A program made the translations under genes and the position numbers. A stretch of 64,000 nucleotides of DNA from UBA668 sp039796575. Its GTDB lineage: Bacteria > Actinomycetota > Acidimicrobiia > Acidimicrobiales > Ilumatobacteraceae. Where the stretch lies: positions 1 through 64,000 of the forward strand of contig JBDKJP010000060.1 of the NCBI GenBank assembly GCA_039796575.1. The letters run 5' to 3'. Within the stretch, counting starts at the first letter, position 1. Each line of letters starts with the position of its first letter. The notes under the pieces were generated by a model. That model was given only the letters and a program-made list of their open reading frames with translations. It made no database searches and had not been told where the DNA came from. Positions 16,756 through 25,893 of the stretch are shown here, one piece after another.

Positions 16756-18801
16756 ATGACGCCCGCCGACCGCATCCAGGCACTCCGCGCCGAGATCGCC
16801 CATCACAACGAGCGCTACTACGCCGACGACGCGCCCGAGGTGAGCGACGCAGAGTACGACCAGCTGGTGCGCGAGCTCGCCGCGCTCGAGGCCGAGCACC
16901 CCGAGCTGGCCGATGCGTCGTCGCCCACGCAGGCGGTGGGCGCCGGTGTGCTGTCCACCTCGTTCGCGCCCGTCACGCACGCCGTGCCGATGACCAGCCT
17001 CGACAACGCGATGGACGAAGCCGAGCTGGCGGCCTGGGGTGAGCGCGTGGCCCGCGGGCTCGACGGTGCGCCGGCCCAGTTCGTGTGCGAGCTGAAGATC
17101 GACGGCCTGGCCATGAGCCTGCGGTACGAGGACGGCCGGTTCGTGCAGGCCGCCACCCGCGGCGACGGCCGGGTGGGGGAGGACGTCACGGCCAACGTGG
17201 CCACCATCGCGTCGGTGCCGAAGGTGCTCACGGGCGCGCCGCCGGTGCTCGAGGTGCGCGGCGAGGTGTACCTGCCCATCGAGGCGTTCGAGCGGTTGAA
17301 GGCGGCCAAGGAGGCCGAGAACGTCGTGCGCGTCGCGGCCGGCAAGAAGCCCGAGCCGGTGCCGGTCAACCCGCGCAACGCCGGGGCCGGCAGCCTGCGC
17401 CAGAAGGATCCCACGGTCACGGCGCAGCGCGAGCTGGCGTTCTGGAGCTACCAGTTGGGCGACGTGCAGGGTGGTCCGGAGTTCACGTCGCACCACGAGA
17501 CGCTCGACTACCTCGGATCGCTCGGCTTCCCGGTGAACCCCGAGATCCGTGTCGTCGGCGACCTCGATGCCGTGTACGCGTTCTGCCGCCACTGGCAGCA
17601 GCACCGCCACGACCTCGGCTACGAGATCGACGGTGCGGTGGTGAAGGTCGACTCGTTGGCGCAGCGCGAGCAGCTCGGCTTCACGTCGCGTGCGCCGCGG
17701 TGGGCCATCGCGTTCAAGTTCCCGCCCGAGGAGCGCACCACGGTGCTCCGCGACATCCAGGTCTCGGTCGGCCGCACGGGGCGCACCACGCCGTTCGCCG
17801 TGCTCGAGCCGGTGTTCGTCGGCGGGTCCACCGTCGGCATGGCCACGCTCCACAACGAGGACCAGGTGCGCCTGAAGGACGTGCGTCCCGGCGACACGGT
17901 GGTGGTGCGCAAGGCCGGCGACGTCATCCCCGAGGTGGTCGGCCCGGTGCTCGCGTTGCGGCCCGTGGGCCTGCCGGCGTGGCAGTTCCCGAAGACCTGC
18001 CCGTGCCCGCTCGAGACCGAGCTCGTGCGTCCCGAGGGCGAGGCCGACACCCGCTGCGTCGAGCCCGACTGTCCGTTCCAGCGCGACCAGCGCATCATCT
18101 ACTTCGCGTCGCGTGGGGCGATGGACATCGAGGGCCTCGGCGACCAGACCGTGATGCAGCTCAGCGAAGCGGGGCTGGTCGCCGATCCGGGCGACGTGTA
18201 CTCGCTCACCCGTGAGCAGCTGATGGGGCTCGAGAAGTGGGGTGCCACGAAGGCCGACAACCTGCTGGCCGCCATCGAGGGCTCGAAGTCGCGGCCGCTG
18301 CCGCGAGTGCTCACGTCGCTCGGTTGCAAGGGGCTCGGTCCGTCGGCCAGCGAGGGCATCGCCCGCCGGTTCGGCACACTCGACGCGGTGATGGCCGCCA
18401 CCGAGGACGAACTGGCCACCACCGACGGCGTGGGCCCCACCATCGCGGCGTCCATCGTGCGCTGGTTCTCGCGCGAGCCCAACCGGGCCATGGTCGAGAA
18501 GCTGCGCGCGGCCGGGGTCGACTTCGGTCGGGTCGACGTCAGCGTGCTGCCGCCCACGTTGGCGGGCAAGGCCGTGGTGGTCACCGGCACGCTCGAGGGC
18601 TTCAACCGTGAGGAGGCCGAGGCCGCCATCAAGGACCGGGGCGGCAAGAGCCCGGGCAGCGTGAGTGCGAAGACGTTCGCCGTGGTCGTCGGTGCCGAGC
18701 CGGGGGCCAGCAAGCTCACCAAGGCCGAGGCGCTCGGGGTGCCGGTGCTCGACGAGGCCGGCTTCCGGCACCTGCTCGACACCGGCGAGCTGCCCGGCTG
18801 A
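16756..18801 (+). CDS. ligA: NAD-dependent DNA ligase LigA
   Basis: This 681-residue replicative ligase seals nicks using NAD+. Its domains in order are: Ia NAD-binding (HNERYYADDAPEVSDAEYD, residues 17-35), nucleotidyltransferase with adenylated K114 in CELKIDGLA, OB fold, a four-Cys zinc finger near residues 415-437, helix-hairpin-helix repeats (LGPSASEGIARRFG, TDGVGPTIAASI), and a C-terminal BRCT domain (about residues 600-681). The length is normal. The start is ATG 16756 with GGAGG just upstream. Confidence 0.97.
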   Translation: MTPADRIQALRAEIAHHNERYYADDAPEVSDAEYDQLVRELAALEAEHPELADASSPTQAVGAGVLSTSFAPVTHAVPMTSLDNAMDEAELAAWGERVARGLDGAPAQFVCELKIDGLAMSLRYEDGRFVQAATRGDGRVGEDVTANVATIASVPKVLTGAPPVLEVRGEVYLPIEAFERLKAAKEAENVVRVAAGKKPEPVPVNPRNAGAGSLRQKDPTVTAQRELAFWSYQLGDVQGGPEFTSHHETLDYLGSLGFPVNPEIRVVGDLDAVYAFCRHWQQHRHDLGYEIDGAVVKVDSLAQREQLGFTSRAPRWAIAFKFPPEERTTVLRDIQVSVGRTGRTTPFAVLEPVFVGGSTVGMATLHNEDQVRLKDVRPGDTVVVRKAGDVIPEVVGPVLALRPVGLPAWQFPKTCPCPLETELVRPEGEADTRCVEPDCPFQRDQRIIYFASRGAMDIEGLGDQTVMQLSEAGLVADPGDVYSLTREQLMGLEKWGATKADNLLAAIEGSKSRPLPRVLTSLGCKGLGPSASEGIARRFGTLDAVMAATEDELATTDGVGPTIAASIVRWFSREPNRAMVEKLRAAGVDFGRVDVSVLPPTLAGKAVVVTGTLEGFNREEAEAAIKDRGGKSPGSVSAKTFAVVVGAEPGASKLTKAEALGVPVLDEAGFRHLLDTGELPG

Positions 18802-18831
18802 GACGCGCCGCCGACCTGGCGCCGACGTGCG

Positions 18832-19284
18832 TCAGGTGAGGCGTTCGTCGAGCGTGACGTCGAAGCGTTGCACCTCGCGCAGCGAGGCGGCGGCGGGGTG
18901 CAGCGGGTCGATGAGCACGTTCCGTTCACCGCTGCGCGCGTCCACCAGTGCCGACGGCACGGCGAGTGCGAGCGAGCGCGCGGTGGTGGCCCACGCCTCG
19001 CCGATGCGCGCCGTGCTCTCGGGGTGTGCGGCCCACTGCTTGCGGAGGTCGCCGACCTCGAGCACGTCGACGGCGTCGTCGGGAAGGTCGAGCTCGAGCG
19101 CCACGAACTTCATGCGTGCGCCGGTGAGGTGTGCCGACAGCTCGAGCGTGGCGAGCGCCAGCGAGTCGGCGGTGTAGACCATGCGCCGGCCGACGGGGTT
19201 CCACCTGCCACCGAACTCGGCGGCGCCGAGCCCGCTGAGTGCGCCGGCGGCGTGCCGGGCGGCCACGAGGCGCCAGACGCGCAC
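18832..19284 (-). CDS. RES domain toxin (NAD-degrading, MbcT-like)
   Basis: This 150-residue protein is a RES-domain toxin. Known members (for example MbcT of M. tuberculosis) degrade NAD+. The family pattern is visible: R5 in VWRLV, GGRWN with R27, VYTADS with Y37, E48 in LATLELS, and S111 and N122 in the VPSALVD...RNVLIDP region. The GTG at 19284 follows the antitoxin stop by 4 nt, which fixes the start. The gene order (antitoxin then toxin) and tight spacing are typical of RES-Xre pairs. All expected active-site residues appear intact, so it should be functional. Confidence 0.9.
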   Translation of the reverse strand: MRVWRLVAARHAAGALSGLGAAEFGGRWNPVGRRMVYTADSLALATLELSAHLTGARMKFVALELDLPDDAVDVLEVGDLRKQWAAHPESTARIGEAWATTARSLALAVPSALVDARSGERNVLIDPLHPAAASLREVQRFDVTLDERLT

Positions 19285-19288
19285 GGGA

Positions 19289-19678
19289 TCAGCCGAACAC
19301 GCCGTGTTCGATGCGGCCGAGGAGGGCGAACACCGCATCGGCGCCCACCTCGGTGCCGGCCACCTCGAACGGGGTGCGCCGCTGCAGCGAGCGGTTCGGG
19401 GTGAGCAGCCAGGTGCGGGCCTCGCCGGCGCTGCCGAGCACCTGCGTGGCGCGGCGCACCAGGCGGGTGAGGCGGGCCACGCGGTCGCTCTCGAGCGTGT
19501 CGAGCACGCCGGCCTGCTTGCGACGGGCCCACGTGCGGGGAGCGATGCTCAGCCACTCGAGCACGTCGGCCACGGGCAGCTGCAGCGACTGCGCCACCGC
19601 GGTGACGGTGGTGACCGGCACGCCGCGCCGGACGTCGTGCTCGGTGAGTGCCGTGACGGACGCGACTCCTTGTGCCAT
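19289..19678 (-). CDS. Xre/MbcA/ParS-type antitoxin (DUF2384)
   Basis: This 129-residue antitoxin has an N-terminal helical Xre-like region and a C-terminal DUF2384 toxin-binding domain (WLLTPNRSLQRRTPFEVAGT, then a GADAVFALLGRIEHGVFG-type ending). It should neutralise the RES toxin encoded 4 nt downstream and repress the operon. The start ATG 19678 lies inside one of two TGCCANNTGGCA operators. A -10-like TAGGCT ends 7 nt before the ATG, so the mRNA may be leaderless. Confidence 0.88.
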   Translation of the reverse strand: MAQGVASVTALTEHDVRRGVPVTTVTAVAQSLQLPVADVLEWLSIAPRTWARRKQAGVLDTLESDRVARLTRLVRRATQVLGSAGEARTWLLTPNRSLQRRTPFEVAGTEVGADAVFALLGRIEHGVFG

Positions 19679-19706
19679 GTGGCAGAGCCTACCATGCCAT
19701 CTGGCA
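19673..19706. promoter_or_regulatory. Paired TGCCANNTGGCA operators flanking the antitoxin -10 box
   Basis: Two 12-bp palindromes, TGCCATGTGGCA (19673-19684) and TGCCATCTGGCA (19695-19706), lie 22 bp apart centre to centre, about two helical turns. The putative -10 box of the toxin-antitoxin operon (TAGGCT on the minus strand, 19691-19686) sits exactly between them, and the first copy covers the antitoxin start codon. This arrangement predicts cooperative autorepression by the antitoxin or the complex. Confidence 0.75.
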
Positions 19707-19719
19707 CGGCCGCCCCGGG

Positions 19720-20223
19720 TCAGTGGCCGGAGCGGGAACGGCTCCAGCGCACCGCGGCGAGCGCGCCGATGACGAGCGAGATGGCGATGCCGTACCAGAG
19801 CACGTCGAGCGCGTCCTTGCCGAGGACGAGCTTCTCCAGGAACTTGATGGCCACGACGAGCTGGATGACGTCGATGAGCTTCGCCTTGAGGTCGCCGAGC
19901 TCGGTGATGACGAGCCAGTCGGGGAGGCGCAGCGGCGTGATGAACAGCTCGATCATGCCGGCGGCGAAGATGAGCAGCACGGTGCCGAGGAGGAACAGGT
20001 CGATCACCTCGAGCAGCCGCACGATGGCCACGGAGCTGTCGGCGCCGTCGTCGAACAGCAGCTCGACGAACGACCACACCTTCACGCATCCCCAGGCGAA
20101 CGTGACGATCGCGGTGACCAGCATCGCGGCCGCGGGCACGATGGCGATGCTCAGCGCCGCTTCACTGGTGCGGGCGATGCGGTCGCGGCGCACGGGCTGG
20201 TGGTGGTCGGGTGCGTCGTCCAT
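19720..20223 (-). CDS. YqhA/UPF0114 family membrane protein
   Basis: This 167-residue protein has four transmembrane helices. The stretch RLLEVIDLFLLGTVLLIFA followed by GMIELFI and later LGDLKAKLIDVIQLVVAIKF is the hallmark of the YqhA/UPF0114 family, whose function is unknown. It starts ATG 20223, 10 nt after the stop of the gene encoding the single-pass protein upstream, so the two form an operon. Confidence 0.85.
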   Translation of the reverse strand: MDDAPDHHQPVRRDRIARTSEAALSIAIVPAAAMLVTAIVTFAWGCVKVWSFVELLFDDGADSSVAIVRLLEVIDLFLLGTVLLIFAAGMIELFITPLRLPDWLVITELGDLKAKLIDVIQLVVAIKFLEKLVLGKDALDVLWYGIAISLVIGALAAVRWSRSRSGH

Positions 20224-20233
20224 GGTGGTGGGG

Positions 20234-20728
20234 TCAGAAGACGTTGAACGTCCAGGTGAACGAGCGTGCCGAGTTCCGGCCCTCGATGGTCTTCCAGTAG
20301 ATGACCTTCACGATGTGCTCGCCCTGGCCGAACGACTCGATCTCGGCGCCCTCGACCGGGTCGAACGTGAGCGTGGCGTTGCCCGGCTCGTAGATGGTGG
20401 TGGGCGGCAGGGTGATCTGCTGGCCCGGCTTGTTGGCCACGTCCTGCAGGTCCTCGATGTTCACCGTGGGCAGCTCGAGGCCGTCGACGACGAGCACGCC
20501 TTCGTAGCCGGGCAGCAGGTCGACGAACACCGAGGTCTGCGACGGCACGCGCACGGCGGCGGGCACCGGGTCGATCTGCTCGATGGTGTCGGGCAGCCCG
20601 AGCGCATCGCGGCCGGTGACGGCGCTGGCGGCCGCGTACGCCATGGCGAACAGGCAGACGGCGATGACGAGGCTGGCGAGGAGCATCGGCCATTGGGGAC
20701 GGCGGATCGAGATCGGCACGTCGGCCAT
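20234..20728 (-). CDS. Single-pass membrane-anchored protein, uncharacterised
   Basis: This 164-residue protein has an N-terminal transmembrane anchor (WPMLLASLVIAVCLFAMAYA, about residues 13-32) and an extracytoplasmic domain predicted to be all-beta, with strands such as VFVDLLPGYEGVLVVDGLEL and ATLTFDPVEG, ending at a Phe. I do not recognise the family; the fold may be immunoglobulin-like. It diverges from the PASTA pseudokinase gene (73 bp gap) and is followed by the YqhA gene. The start is ATG 20728. Confidence 0.65.
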   Translation of the reverse strand: MADVPISIRRPQWPMLLASLVIAVCLFAMAYAAASAVTGRDALGLPDTIEQIDPVPAAVRVPSQTSVFVDLLPGYEGVLVVDGLELPTVNIEDLQDVANKPGQQITLPPTTIYEPGNATLTFDPVEGAEIESFGQGEHIVKVIYWKTIEGRNSARSFTWTFNVF

Positions 20729-20801
20729 TCTCGCCGATGGACGTCGAATTCGCACCGCGCGTCCCACTCGCGGCCACCCGGGGCTAGCGTCAACGACCGC
20801 C

Positions 20802-22937
20802 ATGTCGGCCGATGAACCCACTTCCGCGACATCGCCCTCACCTCGTCTGGTGGCGGGCCGATACCGCCTCGGCGCGCGCCGCGGCAACTCCATCGACGCG
20901 GCCCTGTTCGAGGCGGTCGACGAGGAGCTCGGTCGCCCCGTCGTGGTGAAGCTCGTGCACCCCGACACGAGCGCGCGGCCCGACGTGCAGGTCGACTTCC
21001 GCGAGAAGATGAACCTGGCCGGGGCCATCCATCACCCCAACATCGCCGTCGCCCACAGCTGGGGCGTCACCGACTGGAAGGGCAACCGCGTCCTGTTCGT
21101 GGTGTCGGAGCAGCTCACCGGCGGCAGCGTGCGCGACATGCTCGATCGCGGTCGTCTGCTCACCCCGTCGCAGGCGCTGCTGGTGGGCCTCGATGCGTGC
21201 AAGGCGCTCGACCAGCTCCACCGCCGTGGGCTGGTGCACGGCGACATCCGCCCGGGCACGTTGGTGTTCGGCGACGACCGGCGCCTGCGCGTGGTCGACC
21301 CCGGTCTGTCGCAGGTGTTGGCCACGGCCGACGACAACGTGCACCGCAGCAACGACCTCGCCAAGTACGCCTCGCCCGAGCAGGCGCAGGGGCAGCCGTT
21401 GCAGGCGCGCAGCGACGTGTACTCGTTGTGCCTCACGCTGTTCGAGACGCTCACGGGCACCGTGCCGTTCGTCGGTGACTCGACGGTGGCCACGTTGGCC
21501 AACCGCGTCGACCGCCTGTTCCCGGTGTCGGCCGATCTCGGTCCGCTCGCGACGGTGCTCGAACGCGCCGGTCGCCCGAACCCCGACGAGCGCTACACCG
21601 CCGCGGAGTTCGCCCGTGCGTTGCTGCAGGCGGCCGAGCGGCTGCCGCGCCCCGAGCCGCTGCCCATCCTGGCGAACTCGCTGTTCGGCGCCGATCCCGG
21701 CGACGGTGGCGACCTCACCGACCCGACGGGTGTGATGCTGCCGCCCACGATGGCCGTGCCCATCGTGGTGGCGCCGCTCGACCTGCCGGCCGAGCCTGCA
21801 ACCGATGCCGCCGCCGAGGCCACGGAGCCCGTGCCCGCGCTCGACACCGTGCCGGTGGCCGTGGCGGAGCCCGAACCGGCGCCGGTGCCCACCGAGGTCG
21901 TGCCGGTGGCCGCCGTGCCCGTGCCGCCCCCGCCGCTCGTCGCGCCCGCCGAGGCCGACGCCGCGGCCGCACCCGACGACGACCTCGACCCGCGCGACGA
22001 GTTCCCCGAGGCGCCGCCCGCGCCGGGCCGCACCCGCAAGCGCCTGGTGGCGCTGCTGCTCCTGCTGGCCGTCGCCGGCGGTGCGTTGGCCTGGTACAAC
22101 GCCCGACCCGAGATGCGCACCGTGCCCGAACTGGCCGGGATGGAGGAAGGCGTCGCGCTCAACGCCGTCGCCGGCGACTTCGAGGGCGTCGTCGCGCAGG
22201 AGTCGAGCGAGGACGTCGACGCCGGCCTGGTCATCCGCACCGATCCGGTCCCGGGCGTCGAGGTCGAGAAGGGCACCGCGCTCACGCTGTTCGTCAGCAC
22301 CGGGCCGGCGCCGCGTGTGCTGCCCGAGCTCACCGGGCTCACCGTGGCCGAGGCCACCGCCGAGCTCGACGTCCTGGGCCTCGTCACCGTGGTCGGCGAG
22401 CCCGTGTTCGACGAGACCGTGCCGGTCGACACCGTGGTGTCCTGGACCGTGCCCGACTCGCCGACGCTCGTGGCCGGTGGCACCGTCACGAAGGGCACCA
22501 CCGTGCAGGTCGTCGCCTCGGCAGGCCCGGCGCCGCGCACCGTGCCCGATCTCACCGGTCAGACCCTCGACGCCGCCACGGCGGCGCTCGCCGGGGTGCA
22601 GCTCACCATCACCCAGACCGGCGAGGAGTTCAGCGACACCATCGCCGCCGGCCAGGTCATGCGCCAGGACCCCGCGCCGGGCGCCTCGGTGGCCCGCGAC
22701 AGCAACGTCAACGTGGTGCTCTCAAAGGGTCGTGCGCCGATCAAGATCCCGGCCATGACCGATCCGTCGCCCACCGCGGTGCGCGCGGTGCTCGAGCAGG
22801 CCGGGTTCGTGGTGGCCGGCATCGAGGGCGACACCACCAAGCCGTTCGTCGGTCTGAAGGTGGACGGCCGGCAGGTGTTCACCGGCCAGGAGTTCCCGTA
22901 CGGCACCCAGGTGGTGCTCGTCTACGCCACGGCCTGA
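20802..22937 (+). CDS. PASTA-domain serine/threonine kinase-like protein, probable pseudokinase
   Basis: This 711-residue protein consists of a kinase-like domain (residues 20-290), a Pro/Ala-rich acidic linker, one transmembrane helix (about 413-432), and four extracellular PASTA repeats that in active kinases sense peptidoglycan fragments. The kinase core is degenerate. The glycine loop is GARRGNSIDA instead of GxGxxG, and the HRDxKPxN catalytic loop reads HGDIRPGT (residues 146-153: R to G, K to R, N to T). DFG is DPG (166-168). K50 and the SPEQ and SDVYSL motifs remain. It is therefore more likely a scaffold or sensor in envelope regulation than an active kinase. Confidence 0.82.
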   Translation: MSADEPTSATSPSPRLVAGRYRLGARRGNSIDAALFEAVDEELGRPVVVKLVHPDTSARPDVQVDFREKMNLAGAIHHPNIAVAHSWGVTDWKGNRVLFVVSEQLTGGSVRDMLDRGRLLTPSQALLVGLDACKALDQLHRRGLVHGDIRPGTLVFGDDRRLRVVDPGLSQVLATADDNVHRSNDLAKYASPEQAQGQPLQARSDVYSLCLTLFETLTGTVPFVGDSTVATLANRVDRLFPVSADLGPLATVLERAGRPNPDERYTAAEFARALLQAAERLPRPEPLPILANSLFGADPGDGGDLTDPTGVMLPPTMAVPIVVAPLDLPAEPATDAAAEATEPVPALDTVPVAVAEPEPAPVPTEVVPVAAVPVPPPPLVAPAEADAAAAPDDDLDPRDEFPEAPPAPGRTRKRLVALLLLLAVAGGALAWYNARPEMRTVPELAGMEEGVALNAVAGDFEGVVAQESSEDVDAGLVIRTDPVPGVEVEKGTALTLFVSTGPAPRVLPELTGLTVAEATAELDVLGLVTVVGEPVFDETVPVDTVVSWTVPDSPTLVAGGTVTKGTTVQVVASAGPAPRTVPDLTGQTLDAATAALAGVQLTITQTGEEFSDTIAAGQVMRQDPAPGASVARDSNVNVVLSKGRAPIKIPAMTDPSPTAVRAVLEQAGFVVAGIEGDTTKPFVGLKVDGRQVFTGQEFPYGTQVVLVYATA

Positions 22938-23029
22938 CGCGCGCCTGCACATCCGGGTCCCGTCGGTTCTGCTCCGACGCATCGACGTCACTACTGTTCG
23001 GCTGCAAGTCGCACAGGAGGTAGCACTGC

Positions 23030-23905
23030 ATGGGTTCTCTCGACGGTCGCGTGGCCATCATCACCGGCGCAGGCCGCGGCATCGGCCGCGAGCACGCCCT
23101 GTACTTCGCCGCCGAGGGCGCGAAGGTGGTCGTCAACGACCTGGGCGGCACGAACGACGGCACGGGCGCCGACATCACGCCCGCCCAGCAGGTGGCGGAG
23201 GAGATCCGTGCCATGGGTGGCGAGGCCGTCGTGAACGGCGACAACGTCGCGTCGTGGGAGGGTGCCCAGCGCATGGTGAACCAGGCCATCGAGACGTTCG
23301 GCGACCTCGACATCCTGGTCAACAACGCGGGCATCCTGCGCGACCGCGTGCTGGTGAACATGACCGAGGAGGAGTGGGACGCGGTCATCGCGGTGCACCT
23401 CAAGGGTCACTTCGCACCGAGCCGTTGGGCGGCCACCTACTGGCGTGAGCAGGCCAAGGCCGGCATCGACAAGCCGCGCAACATCGTGCACACCAGCAGC
23501 ACCTCGGGCCTGTTCTCGAACCCCGGCCAGAGCAACTACGGCGCGGCCAAGACCGGCATCGCCACGTTCAGCCAGATCATCGCCAAGGAGCTCTCGCGGT
23601 ACAACGTGAAGAGCAACACCATCGCCCCCGGGGCGCGCACGCGGCTCACGCTCGCCACGCCTGGTCTCGAGGAAGTGATGAAGCCGAAGGAAGCGGGCTT
23701 CGACCCGTGGGACCCGGCCAACATCTCGCCGCTCGTGGCGTACCTCGCGTCCACGTCGTGCGTGTTCAACGGCGAGACGTTCCTGGTGCAGGGCGGCCAG
23801 GTCACCATGGTCGAGAGCTGGAAGCGCGGCGCGGGCGTGGAGCGCGACTCCAAGTGGACCGTCGGCGAGCTCGCCGAGGCACTGGCACCGCTCGCACACT
23901 CGTGA
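23030..23905 (+). CDS. SDR family oxidoreductase (3-hydroxyacyl-CoA dehydrogenase type)
   Basis: This 291-residue short-chain dehydrogenase has the NAD(P)-binding motif TGAGRGIGREH (residues 13-23), an NNAG motif, catalytic Ser in VHTSSTSG, and the YGAAK active-site pair. The insertion VVVNDLGGTNDGTG after the second strand is typical of the peroxisomal multifunctional-enzyme/HSD17B4-like group, which oxidises 3-hydroxyacyl-CoA. A good AGGAGG lies about 10 nt before ATG 23030. The MFS gene follows after 10 nt, so they share an operon. The natural substrate is not determined. Confidence 0.85.
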   Translation: MGSLDGRVAIITGAGRGIGREHALYFAAEGAKVVVNDLGGTNDGTGADITPAQQVAEEIRAMGGEAVVNGDNVASWEGAQRMVNQAIETFGDLDILVNNAGILRDRVLVNMTEEEWDAVIAVHLKGHFAPSRWAATYWREQAKAGIDKPRNIVHTSSTSGLFSNPGQSNYGAAKTGIATFSQIIAKELSRYNVKSNTIAPGARTRLTLATPGLEEVMKPKEAGFDPWDPANISPLVAYLASTSCVFNGETFLVQGGQVTMVESWKRGAGVERDSKWTVGELAEALAPLAHS

Positions 23906-23915
23906 GTCTCCGCCG

Positions 23916-25340
23916 GTGACCGGCGAAGTCGAGGTCGCGCCCTGGCCCATCCTGCTGCGCCGCCGTCTGGCGCAGAAGGTGGGCATCCCGCACCGTTGGG
24001 CCGTGCTGTGGGTGGTGCTCGGTGGTCTGTTCACCACCGGCTTCACCATCACGTTGCTGGTGGTGTCGCTCGAGGGCATCGCCGAGGAGCTCGACACGTC
24101 GGTGTCGGTGCTCACGTGGGCCATCACCGGTCCGATGCTCGCGTTCGGGGTGGTGGGCCCGGCCTTCGGCAAGGCCGGCGACCTGTGGGGTCACAAGCGT
24201 CTGTTCGTCGGCGGGTTGTTCTTCGCCTCGGTGTTCGCGCTGCTGTCGGCGCTGTCGTGGAACGCCGGGTCGCTCATCCTGTTCCGCACGCTGTCGGCCA
24301 CGGCCGGCTCGGCGTGCGGCCCGTCGGCGATGGCGTACATCAACCGCATGTTCGAGCCGACCGAGCGGGTGAAGCCGCTCAGCTACTGGAGCTTCGTCAC
24401 CGCCGGCTCGCCGGTGATCGGTGTGGTGATCGGCGCGCCGCTGGTCGACACCATCGGCTGGCGGGCCATCTTCTTCATCCAGGCGCCGCTGTGCCTGATC
24501 GGTTTCGTGGTGGCCATGTGGCTGCTGCCGAACACCGAGCGGATGGAGGGCGTGAAGTTCGACGTGTGGGGCTCGGTCACCCTCGGCGTCTCGGCGGCGT
24601 CGCTGCTGGCCGCGATCAGCCAGGGTCGGTCGTGGGGGTGGACCAGCCCGCTCACCATCGGGTTCCTGGTGGTCGCCGTGGTGGGCGCGTACGTGTTCGT
24701 GCAGGTCGAGCAGCGGGCCGAGGCGCCGCTCGTGGTGCTCGGCTGGTTCCGCACCCGCAACGTGGCGTTCCCGGTGCTCAGCCAGATGCTCACCAACTTC
24801 GCCTACATGGGTGGCTTCTTCCTCATCCCGCAGGTGCTCGGCAAGCCCCGCGGCATCGGCCTCGAGACCGCCACCGTCGGCAACCTGGTCATCGCCCGGC
24901 CGCTCGCGTTCTCGCTCATCGCACCGCTCGCGGCCATCGTCACCGTGCGGGTGGGGGAACGCATCGCGGGCGTGGTCGGTGCGCTCGGGCTGGTGGTCTC
25001 GATGGTGATGTGGGCCACGGTGGGCGTGGACAGCACCTACGTGTTCATCGTCGCCGCCACCGCGATGTCGGGCATCGGCCTGGGCATCGCGTCGCCCGCG
25101 CTCACCTCGTTGATGGCGAACGCGGTCGACGAGAGCGACCTCGGCGTGGCCGGCGCGATGCAGCAGTTGATGACGCAGCTCGGCGCGGTGCTGGGGTCGG
25201 CCGTGCTGGCCACCATCAGCGCGACGGCGAGCCACGACGACTTCGGCCCGTTCCACACCGCGTTCATCGTGGGTGCGGTGGTGGCCGGGTTCGGCGCCGT
25301 GGCGGCGAGCTTCGTGCGCTCGACGCCACGCGACGCCTGA
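23916..25340 (+). CDS. MFS transporter, DHA2-like drug/solute efflux family
   Basis: This 474-residue protein has about 14 hydrophobic segments, the DHA2 pattern. The conserved motif A region GKAGDLWGHKRLFVGG lies between the second and third helices and the motif C region GSPVIGVVIGAPLVDTIGWR between the fifth and sixth. Such proteins export drugs, amino acids or lipids by proton antiport. It starts with GTG 23916, 10 nt after the SDR stop. It converges on the SCP2 gene. The substrate is unknown. Confidence 0.87.
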   Translation: MTGEVEVAPWPILLRRRLAQKVGIPHRWAVLWVVLGGLFTTGFTITLLVVSLEGIAEELDTSVSVLTWAITGPMLAFGVVGPAFGKAGDLWGHKRLFVGGLFFASVFALLSALSWNAGSLILFRTLSATAGSACGPSAMAYINRMFEPTERVKPLSYWSFVTAGSPVIGVVIGAPLVDTIGWRAIFFIQAPLCLIGFVVAMWLLPNTERMEGVKFDVWGSVTLGVSAASLLAAISQGRSWGWTSPLTIGFLVVAVVGAYVFVQVEQRAEAPLVVLGWFRTRNVAFPVLSQMLTNFAYMGGFFLIPQVLGKPRGIGLETATVGNLVIARPLAFSLIAPLAAIVTVRVGERIAGVVGALGLVVSMVMWATVGVDSTYVFIVAATAMSGIGLGIASPALTSLMANAVDESDLGVAGAMQQLMTQLGAVLGSAVLATISATASHDDFGPFHTAFIVGAVVAGFGAVAASFVRSTPRDA

Positions 25341-25356
25341 CCTGCGGGAGGGTGGA

Positions 25357-25764
25357 TCAGGCCGTGATGGCCTTGATCTCCTCGGCGATCTGCTTCGCCA
25401 CGTCGTCCTGGGGCATGCCGGTCTGCATGGCCATCATCTTCATCATGTCGCCGGCGACCTTGATCTTGCCGGACATGAACGCCTGCATGCTGGCGGCCTG
25501 GTCCTGATCGACGAACAGGGCGCGCGCCGTGGCGTAGTCGGTGGTGACGGTGACGTCGGCGGCCTCGAGCGCGCCGAGCTCCATCACGATCTCGCCGGAG
25601 GAGGTGTCGAGGTAGGCGTTGACGGTGCCCTCACCGAACGGCACGTCGGTGATGACCTGGTTCATGCGGATGCTCGCGGTGGGCTTGGCGGCCTGGTCGG
25701 CGTACTTCTCGCGGATCGCCTTGGCGGCGGTCATCCATTCCTCGGACAGGAACTGGTGGCTCAT
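25357..25764 (-). CDS. SCP2 sterol-binding domain protein
   Basis: This 135-residue protein is a single SCP2 domain. The pattern VNAYLDTSSGEIVMELG, then ADVTVTTDYATARALF, then FMSGKIKVAGDMMKMM is characteristic, with a C-terminal amphipathic helix. SCP2 domains bind acyl-CoA or sterols and often accompany beta-oxidation genes; the acyl-CoA ligase and SDR in this window fit, though they are not adjacent. The start is ATG 25764 with GGAG upstream. Confidence 0.87.
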   Translation of the reverse strand: MSHQFLSEEWMTAAKAIREKYADQAAKPTASIRMNQVITDVPFGEGTVNAYLDTSSGEIVMELGALEAADVTVTTDYATARALFVDQDQAASMQAFMSGKIKVAGDMMKMMAMQTGMPQDDVAKQIAEEIKAITA

Positions 25765-25893
25765 GATGGGGGCTCCTCGACAGGGTTTCGGTGCCGAGAA
25801 TGTACCAACCGCACGCTGGGGCGTTGCCAGCGGACGTGAACAGAACGTTCAATCCCTTTCCGATCGACGTGTTCGGACGGTAACGATGGTCCG

